A stretch of 64,000 bases of DNA from Mesocentrotus franciscanus. Its lineage: Eukaryota > Echinodermata > Echinoidea > Camarodonta > Strongylocentrotidae. The notes below the pieces were generated by a model, which was not told the origin of the DNA, made no database searches, and saw only the letters and a list, made by a program, of their open reading frames with translations. The translations under genes and the position numbers were made by a program. The stretch lies in NCBI GenBank assembly GCA_037976565.1, contig CP137669.1:36110912-36174911 (forward strand), written 5' to 3'. Below are positions 48,801-55,631 of the stretch, piece by piece; position 1 is the first letter of the stretch; each line of letters opens with the position of its first letter.

Positions 48801-51800
48801 ACGAACGGTCAGCTATTATATCGAGCAACATACAAGTCCACCCCATATAGAGCTATATAGCTCTTTGGTCCACCCGCACACTAACTGCGTGCATGCCTAT
48901 GTGTGGGCTTTCCCACCAGCGCACTTTTACAAGTATTACGGCGAAAATGGCCAGGCTAGCGTGTAAAACAAATATCCGCGTCCCGGGCTGGTGCGGGGTC
49001 GTTGGTGGTCCCGATCATGGGGTTGTCATAGATTAACTATGACAACTCTGTGTCCAAGTTCCTTTTCCCCCTATTTTTGCCTCTTCGCACAGGGGCGGCC
49101 GAGCAACTTCCAAAGTGGGGGCACCAAGAAAAAGGGCACTTTCTGGAAAAAGGGCACCTACAACCGGAAATCTCAAGGCGAAAATATACCATTTTTAGAC
49201 ATTGGTATATACCCCTACATTGTGATTACATTATCAGGGATGATTTCAATATTTGTTTCACTTTATACACCATACAAGATATTGCTTAAGCATCATGCTT
49301 TGCAGTTGGGTGTGATGGTCTGACAATTTATTTGCGAGCGAGCGAAGCGAGCGAGTGTTAAGATTTGTGAGGTCGCAGTGCGAAACATTACATCTTATAA
49401 AGAGGAAAAAAAACCAATCCTGATGGGGTTATAAGCACATTCTCATAACAGAAGAATGAAAAGACCTTTGATAATTAACATGGGTATATCATTTATAGAT
49501 GCGTGCGAGCGTAGCGAGCGAGTTATGGGGAAATTGCTCTTAGTCGCTTGAAATTAGGGGCGCGTTTAATGATGAGAGGAAAAGGGGACACTTAAGGACA
49601 AAAAAGAAAAGGAGCATGTGTCAAAAAACAAAGAGTATTAATATTATCAGAGGTGAAAATGGGGCACTTCTTACACCCTCAAAAAGGGGCATTCACCAGG
49701 GATGAAAAAAGTCAGTCATGAGAATAGGGAATGGGCATTTGTCGACGGAATAGGGGCCCCATCAGACCTTGATATTTATAAGAGGTGAAAAGGGGCATTT
49801 ATGAAAAGGGGAAAGGTCCGTTATTAGAAACGAAAAGGGCACGTATCATTGGTAAAGGGAAATTATCAGAGGTGAAAAGAGGCACTTATCGCACCTGAAA
49901 AGGGGCAATGACCAGATATAAAGGGGCACTTATGTGAATGAAAAGGGGCACTTATAATAAAGGAAAATGTGCATTAGTTGAAAGAAAATGAAAAGAAAAT
50001 TTATCGGAGGTGAAGGGGCACTTATCTGAAGTGAAAAGGAGTAACTTCTCGTACCTGAAAAGGGTCATTTATCAGAGAAGAGGCACTTATGAGAAGGGAA
50101 AGGGCTCTTTTTAATGGGGCACTTATCATTAGGAAAAGGGGCACTTATTAGAAAGGAAAAGGGGCACATGTGAAAATATAAGGTGCGCTTATCCGAGTTA
50201 AAATGGGGTAGTTATTAAAAGGGAAGGGGCACTTCTTTCAAAGGAAAAGGGGCACTTGTCAAAGTAAGAGGCACTTCTCAGATTTGAATAGGGCAATTAT
50301 CAGAGGTGAAGGGGGTACTTATCAAAAGTGAAAAGAGGCACTTCTCGTACCTGAAATAGGCACTTACTAGAGATTAAAAGGGCACTTATGAGAATGGAAA
50401 ATGGACACTATGTCTTATTGCAAAGGAAAATGGGAACTTGTCGAAGAAAAGGGGCACGTGTCCAAATAAAGGGGCACTTATCAGAGTTGAAAAGGGAAGG
50501 GGCACTTTTACAAATTAATAGGGGCACTTGTCAAAGTGAAAGGGGCACTTTTCCTATGTAAAAAGGGGCACTTTTCAGGTGCTTGAAAAAGTGGGAGGGC
50601 ACTGTGCCCCCCCTGCCCCCCCCGGGAGGGCCGCCTCTGTCTTCGCATATATATATGTGTATGCGTATATATGTTAATATATACATATAGAGGTTATTAT
50701 GTGTATTACACACTGCTCCAAAATACCTCATGGGAGGTTGTGTTTTTGAGAATATGAATTGGATTATTTTAGTTGGCCATTGTATCTTGCAGAGCTCAAT
50801 ATTTATTGGTTTCCGGTTGGGGCCCCGATGATAACAGGCATTCCGTCCTGTCGTTTATTTATAACATGTACCCGCCTGTAAAGTAGGCATCTGTTCGCCT
50901 GTTTTATGCAGTGGAACTGTTTGCCTTCTTTGATGCAGTGGGGTGTTATACGTACATCCTGTACTCACAGTTCCAAATGAGAAGGTAAACTCTGTTCGCC
51001 TGTTTAATGCAGGAACATTGTCGCCTTTTACGGGCTGTGGGGGTGTACACAAGTTCTCGTCTGTTGGTGGCCCCTATGCAGAGAGTACTTTGGGTTGTTT
51101 TTAGGTGCAGATACTTGTATAAATTGATTAAAAGATTCGAAAGTAATACCCGGGTCCTTCCCAGAGCAGTGTAACATTTCAAGTAAAAGTATTCTATATT
51201 CAGTTGGGAAAGTTTGTGTCGTAGTTGTTGCTATTGTCATGATGTTGATATTCAGGGTAACAAGATTCCATCCTCTATTAAATCTCTAGTACCCGCAAAA
51301 ACGCATTCCGTTTAATTTTGTTGCTGTGAATGTAAATAACTAAAATCCAATATCTCCATCAAAGAATATATGTTTAATTGTAGCGTCACGCTGTTTAACA
51401 TTTTCTCCTGTTTCCATATCATTCTAGTGCAGAGAAATCGTGTGATACTAGACTCCATAGATCATGATTACATCAATGCTAGTTACATGCAGGTGAGAAG
51501 TTCTTTCTGAGTCAAGTGATTCAATTTAAACATGTTATTTAGTGTCAGAAAAAAACTGTAGGATTAAGTGACATAAATACCGTTTACGTATATCTTCATT
51601 TGACTCGTATTTAATATAAAAACAGTAGACGTCTTCAGCGTAGACATTATTGCCATAATTACGTATTGTGCTTTTATTAGAATTATTGATATTATTGATG
51701 ATTAGCACAAGCAATTTTTGTTTGTGCTGCCTCATCGCATTTTAGTGACTAGTTTTAATACAAAAATATAATGTGCACTTATATTGATAGATGTCATAAT

Positions 51801-52765
51801 TATTATGATGAATCTTTTAATAGTGACACCTACTGTCATTGAATTGTAGATCCACTTATATGTACTGTCGCTACTGTAATATAAAATGTACTATATAATA
51901 ATAATATAATAATAATATAATAATAATCTTTTATAGTCCACTCCAAATTTTTTAAAACCGAAAATGGAAATTCTTTGTGCCCAATTGGTCGTGAGCCCGG
52001 CAGCCACTGAGCAGCGCCAGATCGACATTGCTCTATCCCCTTATTGTTGAACGCCAAACAAGGTAGCAGCGACTCCAATCTTTTAACGTCTTTTGGTATG
52101 ACGCGGCCGGGGTTCGAACCCACGACCTCCTGGTTGTGAGGCGGATATAAGAATTGTTATGTCTACTATGAACTATGTTGGAATTAAAACTTGGTTGTTA
52201 GTGTTAGGTGGGGCTGCAGTGCATTTAGTGAGCCCTCTTCCGCCTAGGGTGAATGTGCTTCGAAGATACTGACAGCTCTTATAGCATTTCATGACAAAGG
52301 AAGTACGTGGCAAGGTTCTCATGTTGTTATCGGATATTGTAATTATTCTTTCTTCATCTTTCAGGGAGTCCACTGTACATTTATGACAACCCAGATGCCG
52401 ATGCCAACCACTGTGTCTGATTTCTGGTCTATGGTCGTACACTATAAACCATCCACTATCGTCATGCTTAATGACAAGAGCCAAAACGACAAGGTAGTAG
52501 TGCGAGTACATGTCAATTTTGAAATTCGGTCGGTTAATAATTGTTCGCAGTTTGGGAGACTTTAAGACCTTACTATTTTGTACTGCTTCTATGTTTGATG
52601 AATAAAATCCATACTTCATATGTTTAAATATTGAATTCCCAACGATGGCACAGAGTGGGTGGGTGGGTGGGATATTTGTCAGATATTTTTTTGAACAACC
52701 AAATTTGAGCTCCTCCCTTGATCAATAGTAGTAATTGTAGTAGTAATAGTTGTTGTAAAAGAAGA

Positions 52766-52819
<54 letters not shown>

Positions 52820-52953
52820 TGGAGTGGTATTATTAGTAATAGTAGTAGTAGTAGTAGAAGTAGTAGTAGTAGTAGTAGTTGGAGTGGTATTATTAGTAAT
52901 AGTAGTAGTAGTAGTAGTAGTACTAGTTGGAGGGTTATTATTATTATTATTAT

Positions 52954-52985
<32 letters not shown>

Positions 52986-55555
52986 ATAGTACTATAGTAA
53001 TAAACTTTATTGGATAACTTGGTTAGCACAGGGCTAATCTGCACAGGGTCCATAAGCTAAAGTTACTAGTAATGGCGATTCAAGAAACCCGGTGCATTAT
53101 GAAAGAAAATAAAAACGGTAAGAGCGTTATATATAAATATAACAAGTGAGGAATGGAGCGGGCGGGGAGGAAAAGATGGTAGAGTATGATGTACAAGAAG
53201 GACCAACATGTAAGAACATTTTATCGATAGCCTTACCTCTCCTCCTTATAGAGCTGCGCACAATACTGGCCTAATGCTGACTCGGCTCAGTTCGGATCAT
53301 ATTCAGTTGCAACCTTATCAACATCATCTGATGGAGACATGACCATTCGGCAACTGAAAGTTACTAGAAACTCCAAAGTATGTCTTATTGTATATGTTTC
53401 CTTTACGATACAATAATTGTTGAAGAAGGGGTGGGGAATGTTGATGTGATGCCCTCATTTGAAATGATTTTTTTAACGTGACGGATCGAGCAACCTAATA
53501 TTTTTAGCAAACCACTTTATGAACTTCAACCGGAACGGTTTTACCAACTGGGTGACATGCGACTTGATGAATGTAAATCATCTAGAGGTCTGATCATTGT
53601 TAATATCGCACTTATGCTTAAAGATAAAGCTGAGTTAGTCACGGAAGAACGTTTGACAATGTAAAAGAAACTGTCTTGAAGTGAGCAACTGTTAAAAGAA
53701 GTTGAATATGTAGTACATAATACTGTGAGGTCTTGGAATGATCAATATCAAATGTGGCTCATGCAGTGCTGCTGAAAATCATATGCACTACATACAGGAC
53801 TTAGTAAAGGGACTACACATGTAGCATGAGAGTTTGGTCCAAACTTTTCTGTTTTTTTCAAATATGAGGGCATTTGAAAAGCAATCATTTTCAGGGGTCA
53901 TTTCTGCTATCTTTGATATTTCAAAATTACATAAAAAGGATGGGAATCCTCACATTAAAAAAATCTTTACCGGTACTCAACCTTCTCTTTAAAATACTAT
54001 TTTGTTTTTGAAACATGGACAAATACAATTTGTGAGCGCTAAGCCAAAGTAACATTTTTATCCATTTCTGGTAGAACACAAAGATAAGATGCGATGTTGT
54101 GACCCATTCTAATACGCCTTATACAACCATTTTCATGGATTGTTCGATTTCGTTTTCTTTCAGGCCAGTCACACTGTCACTCAGTACCAGTTCCATAGAT
54201 GGCCTAAACATGGATCAGATCAACAATTAGGGGCTAGGTCGTTGCTCAAGCTCATCCGTGCTGTCAAAAGTTACACTAACAAAAAGAAAGAATACTCCAT
54301 TCTTGTACATTGTTTGTAAGTCCAGTATCTTTGCAATGATTTTTAATACAGACTACACAATCGCAATTTGGTGCAAAGACCATAGACAAGATCGGCCTAT
54401 AAATACAAAATAATTGAGGTATATTTTTTGCAATCAAGGCAAGGATTTAAACATTTTAAAACTCAACTACAACGTTAAGCCAAAAGCCTGTCTATAAATT
54501 TTATGCATACCTCTTGAAAAAAAATTCCCATAGGCAACACAAAAGCTTGACAGGGCTTGCTAGACATAGCAGCAGTTAATGTATACAAAGTGGATTCTAT
54601 CTATAAAGATGCCATTATGTAAAGCAAGTTAATTGAATAGTAAGTAACCAGGGGTTTTGAAGAGAAACATGCAAAAATTGAAATGCATTAGAAAACAGGT
54701 CTATTCATTTACGAGAACTGTATGAACAAAAAAAGAACTTTATTTGATTCAAATTTGAAGAATAAGTTCACCAAATAGTCTAATGTTTATTGAACCTTGA
54801 TTACTGTACTTTAAACTTGTTTACATTTTGTTTTGATTTTAAGGAGTGGTGCTGGGCGAACAGGTGTGTTTTGTACTGTTATGGAGTGCATCGCTCAGAT
54901 AGCTGAGGGAGATTCCGTCGATATTTTCAAGACAGTCAAGATACTGCGAGCTGACAGGATGCAGTTCGTCCAAACTGAGGTATGAAAAGCGATTTGTATC
55001 TTTATCACACAGGTCAAATACCTCCCCTTGTTAACTAATAAACATGAATTATGATGAAATACTAGTAGATAAAGAGATGCAATAATTTCGTACCATCTGT
55101 AATTACGACATGTAAATATTCTTTCTTGTTGTGCTATGGTATGCAGTGGTAGAAGTTAAATCGAAATAGATATTTGAAATACTTTGATCGGAGTCAAATC
55201 TATGACTGTTTCGTATTTTTTGTTTACATGAGAGGAATACAGCCGCTGAATACTAAGATAATACAATTTTATATAGGAGGAATATGCTTTCATCTACGAT
55301 GCAATCCGTGAATACCTGCACACTGAAAACTATGAGCAGCTTACATACCCGATAGAGGACCACACGTATGGCAATGTAGAGATTGACTACACACTTGACC
55401 CGGAAGAGAACCAGTATGAGGTCATAGATCCGCAGGATGCAGGCGCTGCCCCACTCGTGTATGACAATGTGGAGACTGAGAACGGCCAGGACAGACTGAA
55501 GCCAAAGCCTCAACAACCGTACTCTATTTACGAGAACTTTGCATTTGAATCTTAA
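15777..55555 (+). CDS. Receptor-type tyrosine phosphatase with two C-type lectin domains and a Tie-like ectodomain (34 coding exons; disrupted as assembled)
   Basis: I built the gene from splice sites and phases. Coding exons: 15777-15822, 18177-18315, 19656-19774, 20432-20568, 21263-21408, 22971-23077, 23906-24045, 24632-24952, 25516-25797, 26606-26740, 27709-27858, 28472-28603, 29027-29197, 29619-29750, 30264-30557, 31046-31407, 32215-32371, 33672-33754, 34093-34346, 35369-35443 plus 39112-39124 (one exon split by an insertion), 39629-39705, 40190-40226, 40460-40557, 41330-41455, 41877-42025, 42513-42648, 43177-43326, 44663-44762, 51428-51492, 52365-52493, 53252-53377, 54164-54315, 54844-54979, 55277-55555. 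All introns are GT-AG. The donors of exons 8 and 9 are weak. The product would be a type I membrane phosphatase of about 1,718 residues that removes phosphate from tyrosines on cytoplasmic proteins in response to an extracellular ligand. One base is missing in each of exons 2 and 16. Confidence 0.88.
16381..16510 (+). repeat. AAT-type microsatellite in intron 1
   Basis: Runs of aataat with gataat and aacaat interruptions. The rest of intron 1 outside this tract and 17420-17960 shows nothing I recognise. Confidence 0.8.
17420..17960 (+). repeat. Copy of a dispersed ~145-bp-unit repeat (intron 1)
   Basis: It shares long stretches with 32665-33630: gtccgtccgtaacaaatttg, tgtttgacggattttaatga, gcctaagttc, gtcaaaggtc and the end gtatataggccatttgtacc. 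About three decayed units are present, in the same orientation as the later copy. Confidence 0.8.
18177..20568 (+). CDS. Exons 2-4: first C-type lectin domain (CTLD1), with a one-base gap in exon 2
   Basis: Exons 18177-18315, 19656-19774 and 20432-20568 carry the CTLD signatures ACQWHEYGESQYL, CRGYGGDLAMIK, FGLRRSG..NFTWLDGT, EPN and FPYICER (about residues 16-147). Exon 2 is open in one frame up to about 18264 and in another from the Cys codon at 18265; one missing base reconciles them and also gives the same phases (1 to 0) as the homologous exon of CTLD2. A run of four A at 18260-18263 is one possible place. A shorter exon from 18215 would avoid the gap but has a poor acceptor and drops the conserved C..W..YG start. 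Of the Ca2+-site residues of MBP-type lectins, EPN is kept, WND is WYD and the Glu before Cys is missing, so sugar binding is doubtful. Confidence 0.8.
18404..18889. mobile_element. MITE-like element in intron 2 with 21-bp terminal inverted repeats
   Basis: The 21 bases at 18404-18424 (aggtaatacaaagttttggt and one more) are the exact reverse complement of 18869-18889. The 486-bp element is non-coding. A second small element abuts it. Confidence 0.75.
18890..19184. mobile_element. TTAA-ended MITE in intron 2
   Basis: ttaagaacctcc at 18890 and ggaggttcttaa ending at 19184 are perfect 12-bp inverted ends, and the ends consist of TTAA, the target of piggyBac-type transposases. It is 295 bp with no coding capacity. 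Confidence 0.65.
20195..20395 (+). repeat. Microsatellite cluster in intron 3
   Basis: Mixed aataat, gatgat, ctgctg and tactac triplet runs. Short frames here are low-complexity. Confidence 0.8.
20675..20694 (+). repeat. Short telomere-like TTAGGG tract in intron 4
   Basis: Three and a bit copies of ttaggg in a row, followed by decayed versions (gtcggggttagcattagg). Too short to imply a telomere fusion. Confidence 0.6.
21263..24045 (+). CDS. Exons 5-7: second C-type lectin domain (CTLD2)
   Basis: Exons 21263-21408, 22971-23077 and 23906-24045 have the same three phases (1-0, 0-2, 2-1) as CTLD1, so the pair arose by duplicating a three-exon unit. Signatures: ARTYCQYHGADLALIK, NVFFGLTDQ, FTWIDGTPL, EPN and GWVDVSCNDELPFICE (about residues 148-278). 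It lacks the extra N-terminal disulphide Cys. Against the mannose-type Ca2+ site it keeps EPN, the Glu two before Cys (DENC) and the Asp of WND, but the WND Asn is Val. Ca2+-dependent sugar binding is possible but not assured. Confidence 0.88.
22131..22664 (-). mobile_element. C-terminal fragment of a non-LTR retrotransposon ORF2 (intron 5)
   Basis: A 177-residue minus-strand frame carries CTDYRMFKGNHIFESYL, LRKFRCRSHKLPVNKGRF and the cysteine cluster CRLCLSTDTGDEFHYIFVC, a pattern common at the C-terminus of LINE polyproteins in marine invertebrates. It is a 5'-truncated, antisense insertion, a different family from the LINE at 2820-4952. Just upstream, 22676-22740 resembles the right end (gccgcctctg) of the hAT-like element at 49090-50639. 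Confidence 0.75.
24632..24952 (+). CDS. Exon 8: first Ig-like domain, Tie Ig1-like
   Basis: A phase 1-1 exon of 107 codons with a Cys pair about 70 residues apart (NASFICLL and GFFECSAV). About residues 279-385. In Tie receptors the first Ig also sits directly before the Ig that precedes the EGF modules. The donor is weak (c|gtacat), but it is the site that keeps phase with exon 9. Confidence 0.75.
25516..25797 (+). CDS. Exon 9: second Ig-like domain, Tie Ig2-like
   Basis: A phase 1-1 exon, about residues 386-479. GDNITLSM, SDAGVYVTYMDGTL and FIRLIVKG closely match the Tie2 Ig2 pattern GDNV...DAGVY...GG.L...F.RLIV. followed by the Cys of the first EGF. It lacks the usual Ig cysteines, as does Tie Ig2. 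The donor g|gttcga is poor, though the alternative at 25791 breaks the frame. The Tie comparison is from memory. Confidence 0.8.
26606..29750 (+). CDS. Exons 10-14: five EGF-like modules, Tie-like
   Basis: Each exon is a separate phase 1-1 module: 26606-26740, 27709-27858, 28472-28603, 29027-29197 and 29619-29750 (about residues 480-719). EGF1 has CYNGGVCHELSGTCICPPG and EGF2 has ICLPDPYGCNC and YCNE, strikingly like Tie2 EGF1 (NNGVCHE..G.CICPPG) and EGF2 (FCLPDPYGCSC ... CNEAC). Tie receptors have three such modules; here two more follow. Symmetric phases would let modules be added or skipped without a frame change. Confidence 0.88.
26885..27030 (+). repeat. Microsatellite cluster in intron 10
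   Basis: gatgat, aataat and related triplet runs. Intron 10 also holds, near 27425-27500, a stretch (gacgtttcgtgc ... cacttcgtcagg) typical of dispersed repeats but not assignable. Confidence 0.7.
30264..30557 (+). CDS. Exon 15: third Ig-like domain
   Basis: A phase 1-1 exon of 98 codons with paired Cys in IFSCSFTAS and IYCFIGL and several N-glycosylation sites (NIS, NSS, NTS, NNS, NYS). About residues 720-817. It occupies the position of Tie Ig3, between EGF and FN3. Confidence 0.78.
31046..31407 (+). CDS. Exon 16: fibronectin type III domain, with a one-base gap
   Basis: The first half reads APELLEL ... GWRQWDP, GDGPIVGYKIYVRSG and the second NVSGLEAESTYFVQIAAIRDG, then GEGEQGTPLEFTTES, as in Tie FN3-1 (VLP...AP, GDGPI, GLE..T.Y, GEGG.G.P...FTT). 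The halves are in different frames. The change lies between about 31184 and 31224, most simply one A missing from the run of six at 31204-31209. With that base the exon is phase 1-1 like its neighbours. I found no GT-AG pair that would splice the break out without losing conserved strands. Tie1 and Tie2 have three FN3 domains; this gene has one. Confidence 0.82.
31840..32160 (+). repeat. Degenerate repeat with a palindrome in intron 16
   Basis: An imperfect palindrome (ctaataatcattt ... aaatgattattag, about 31847-31893) is followed by many loose copies of ttagaccaaatg. No gene. Confidence 0.5.
32215..32371 (+). CDS. Exon 17: transmembrane helix
   Basis: A Gly/Ser/Ala-rich spacer containing the repeat SSIASAAGGA / SSITSAAGGA leads into AVGAILLILIIIIVVIIVF (about residues 969-987), then FKRR as stop-transfer. 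This sets type I topology: lectin, Ig, EGF and FN3 outside, phosphatase inside. Phase 1 to 2; acceptor cctaaataatgtttaaag. Confidence 0.85.
32665..33630 (+). repeat. Tandem array of ~145-bp units in intron 17
   Basis: About five units each contain ggtttccgatcgataact, tgtttgacggattttaatga and gtaggtcaaaggtcatagct. It opens with a hairpin (cccctcgccgacgaagtcgg) and ends gtatataggccatttgtacc, the same end as the copy at 17420-17960. Confidence 0.85.
33672..34346 (+). CDS. Exons 18-19: juxtamembrane segment and start of D1
   Basis: Exons 33672-33754 and 34093-34346 encode a polar segment rich in Ser/Thr and Lys/Arg, then PIPLAQFPAFVNRNR and LFSEEFH, which match the helical wedge at the start of RPTP D1 domains. 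The exon 19 donor is cat|gtaggt (phase 0), chosen over the later gttaaa because it joins exon 20 in frame. About residues 991-1103. Confidence 0.8.
34682..35227. mobile_element. TTAA-ended MITE in intron 19
   Basis: ttaaaggtacta at 34682 and cagtacctttaa ending at 35227 form inverted ends with TTAA termini; 546 bp, non-coding. Similar ends occur on the element at 43862-44450. Confidence 0.6.
35957..36031 (-). repeat. tRNA-Gly-like sequence in insertion unit 1
   Basis: On the minus strand it has tggtatagtggt (A-box-like), a ctcccat loop region and caagttcgattcctgg (B-box-like), in the order and spacing of tRNA-Gly(CCC). The anticodon stem does not pair, so it is not a working tRNA but could be a Pol III promoter relic. 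Confidence 0.6.
37747..37821 (-). repeat. tRNA-Gly-like sequence in insertion unit 2
   Basis: An identical copy of the tRNA-like stretch of unit 1, 1,790 bp downstream. Confidence 0.6.
39629..43326 (+). CDS. Exons 21-27: PTP domain D1, catalytic core
   Basis: Exons 39629-39705, 40190-40226, 40460-40557, 41330-41455, 41877-42025, 42513-42648 and 43177-43326 give DSARVKLE, DYFNASYIP, AYIASQ, GPNNASINDFWRMVWQE, KCRQYWP, HFTEWPDKGVP (general-acid Asp), the P-loop HCSAGVGRTG (Cys codon 42021-42023, Arg in exon 26) and a Q-loop region (RQKRPYMVQTQEQYAFIY). Every residue needed for catalysis is present, so an intact allele would be an active tyrosine phosphatase. The domain spans about residues 1090-1370. 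The intron inside the P-loop codon for Ser is phase 2, the same as in D2. Confidence 0.93.
43862..44450. mobile_element. TTAA-ended MITE in intron 27
   Basis: ttaaagggaaatccaacc at 43862 and ggttggattgccctttaa ending at 44450 are inverted ends with one mismatch in 18 and TTAA termini; 589 bp. Inner arms also fold back (gagaaagttacgaag versus cataactttcttaa). Confidence 0.75.
44663..54979 (+). CDS. Exons 28-33: PTP domain D2, probably non-catalytic
   Basis: Exons 44663-44762, 51428-51492, 52365-52493, 53252-53377, 54164-54315 and 54844-54979 give HPKNRYGNNIP, RVILDSIDHDYINASYMQ, VSDFWSMV, CAQYWPN, FHRWPKHGSD and HCLSGAGRTGVFCTVME. The WPD Asp is Lys and the loop has Leu-Ser where active domains have Ser-Ala, so strong activity is unlikely; Cys (54311-54313) and Arg are kept. 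D2 of most RPTPs regulates D1 or binds substrate. The first D2 intron (44763-51427, 6.7 kb) is packed with transposons. Confidence 0.92.
45271..45330 (+). repeat. Short inverted copy of the 15-bp minisatellite
   Basis: About four units of aaaaatgtcagaggt, the reverse complement of the array at 47070-47570, 1.8 kb away in the same intron. Confidence 0.75.
45871..46101 (+). repeat. Direct duplication of an ~87-bp block in intron 28
   Basis: gatacaaagcagaaagccgc ... aagcgcgcgctttgca occurs at about 45877-45945 and again at about 46015-46095, with an extra atgttacatcaa in the second copy. Confidence 0.75.
47070..47570 (+). repeat. 15-bp minisatellite, about 30 units (intron 28)
   Basis: Units of tttttacctctgaca or ttttttcctctgaca in long perfect runs. 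The 15-bp period is a multiple of three, so both strands have long low-complexity frames (MSEEK on the minus strand), which are artefacts. Confidence 0.9.
48548..48979. mobile_element. hAT-like MITE, family member A, with 8-bp target duplication (intron 28)
   Basis: Inverted ends around tacacgctagcctggccatt / aatggccaggctagcgtgta. gtcccggg flanks it on both sides (48540-48547 and 48980-48987), an 8-bp duplication as made by hAT transposases. It is 432 bp, non-coding. A sister copy is at 58535-58921. Confidence 0.85.
49090..50639. mobile_element. hAT-like element filled with a degenerate GGGGCACTT repeat (intron 28)
   Basis: Ends caggggcggcc and ggccgcctctg are inverted, and tcttcgca is duplicated on both sides (49082-49089, 50640-50647). 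Between them, from about 49560 to 50590, is a degenerate tandem repeat of 20-30 bp built on aaaaggggcacttatcagag. No transposase. The flanking 8-bp duplication dates the whole 1,550 bp as one insertion. Confidence 0.85.
52735..52990 (+). repeat. AGT microsatellite with an internal ~65-bp duplication (intron 30)
   Basis: Long tagtag runs with the interrupting block ttggagtggtattattagta present twice and a third decayed version. The poly-Ser and poly-Thr frames here are not genes. Confidence 0.9.
55277..55555 (+). CDS. Exon 34: end of D2 and tyrosine-rich C-terminal tail
   Basis: After EEYAFIYDAIREYLHT, which closes D2, about 75 residues follow with Tyr in TYGNV, YEVI, VYDNV and YSIYENF, ending FAFES and TAA at 55553-55555. 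YGNV, YDNV and YENF fit the YxN consensus of the Grb2 SH2 domain, and LVYDNV also fits an ITIM (I/V/L-x-Y-x-x-L/V). RPTP-alpha has a comparable C-terminal YxNF site that binds Grb2. Function here is inference. Confidence 0.9.
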   Translation, partial: EEYAFIYDAIREYLHTENYEQLTYPIEDHTYGNVEIDYTLDPEENQYEVIDPQDAGAAPLVYDNVETENGQDRLKPKPQQPYSIYENFAFES

Positions 55556-55631
55556 ATTCATATAGCTTTGCGTTGGTTGAATGGTGCTCTGTATACGAGA
55601 ACTTTGCATTTGAATCTTAAATTCATATAGC
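55529..55631 (+). repeat. 38-bp direct duplication across the stop codon
   Basis: 55529-55566 (tacgagaactttgcatttga ... atatagc), which encodes YENFAFES and the stop, is repeated exactly at 55594-55631 after 27 unrelated bases. The second copy is in the 3' UTR. Confidence 0.9.

Noticed and set aside
52679..53053. Poly-Thr and poly-Ser frames
   Set aside because: Translations of an AGT microsatellite inside intron 30 of the receptor gene.
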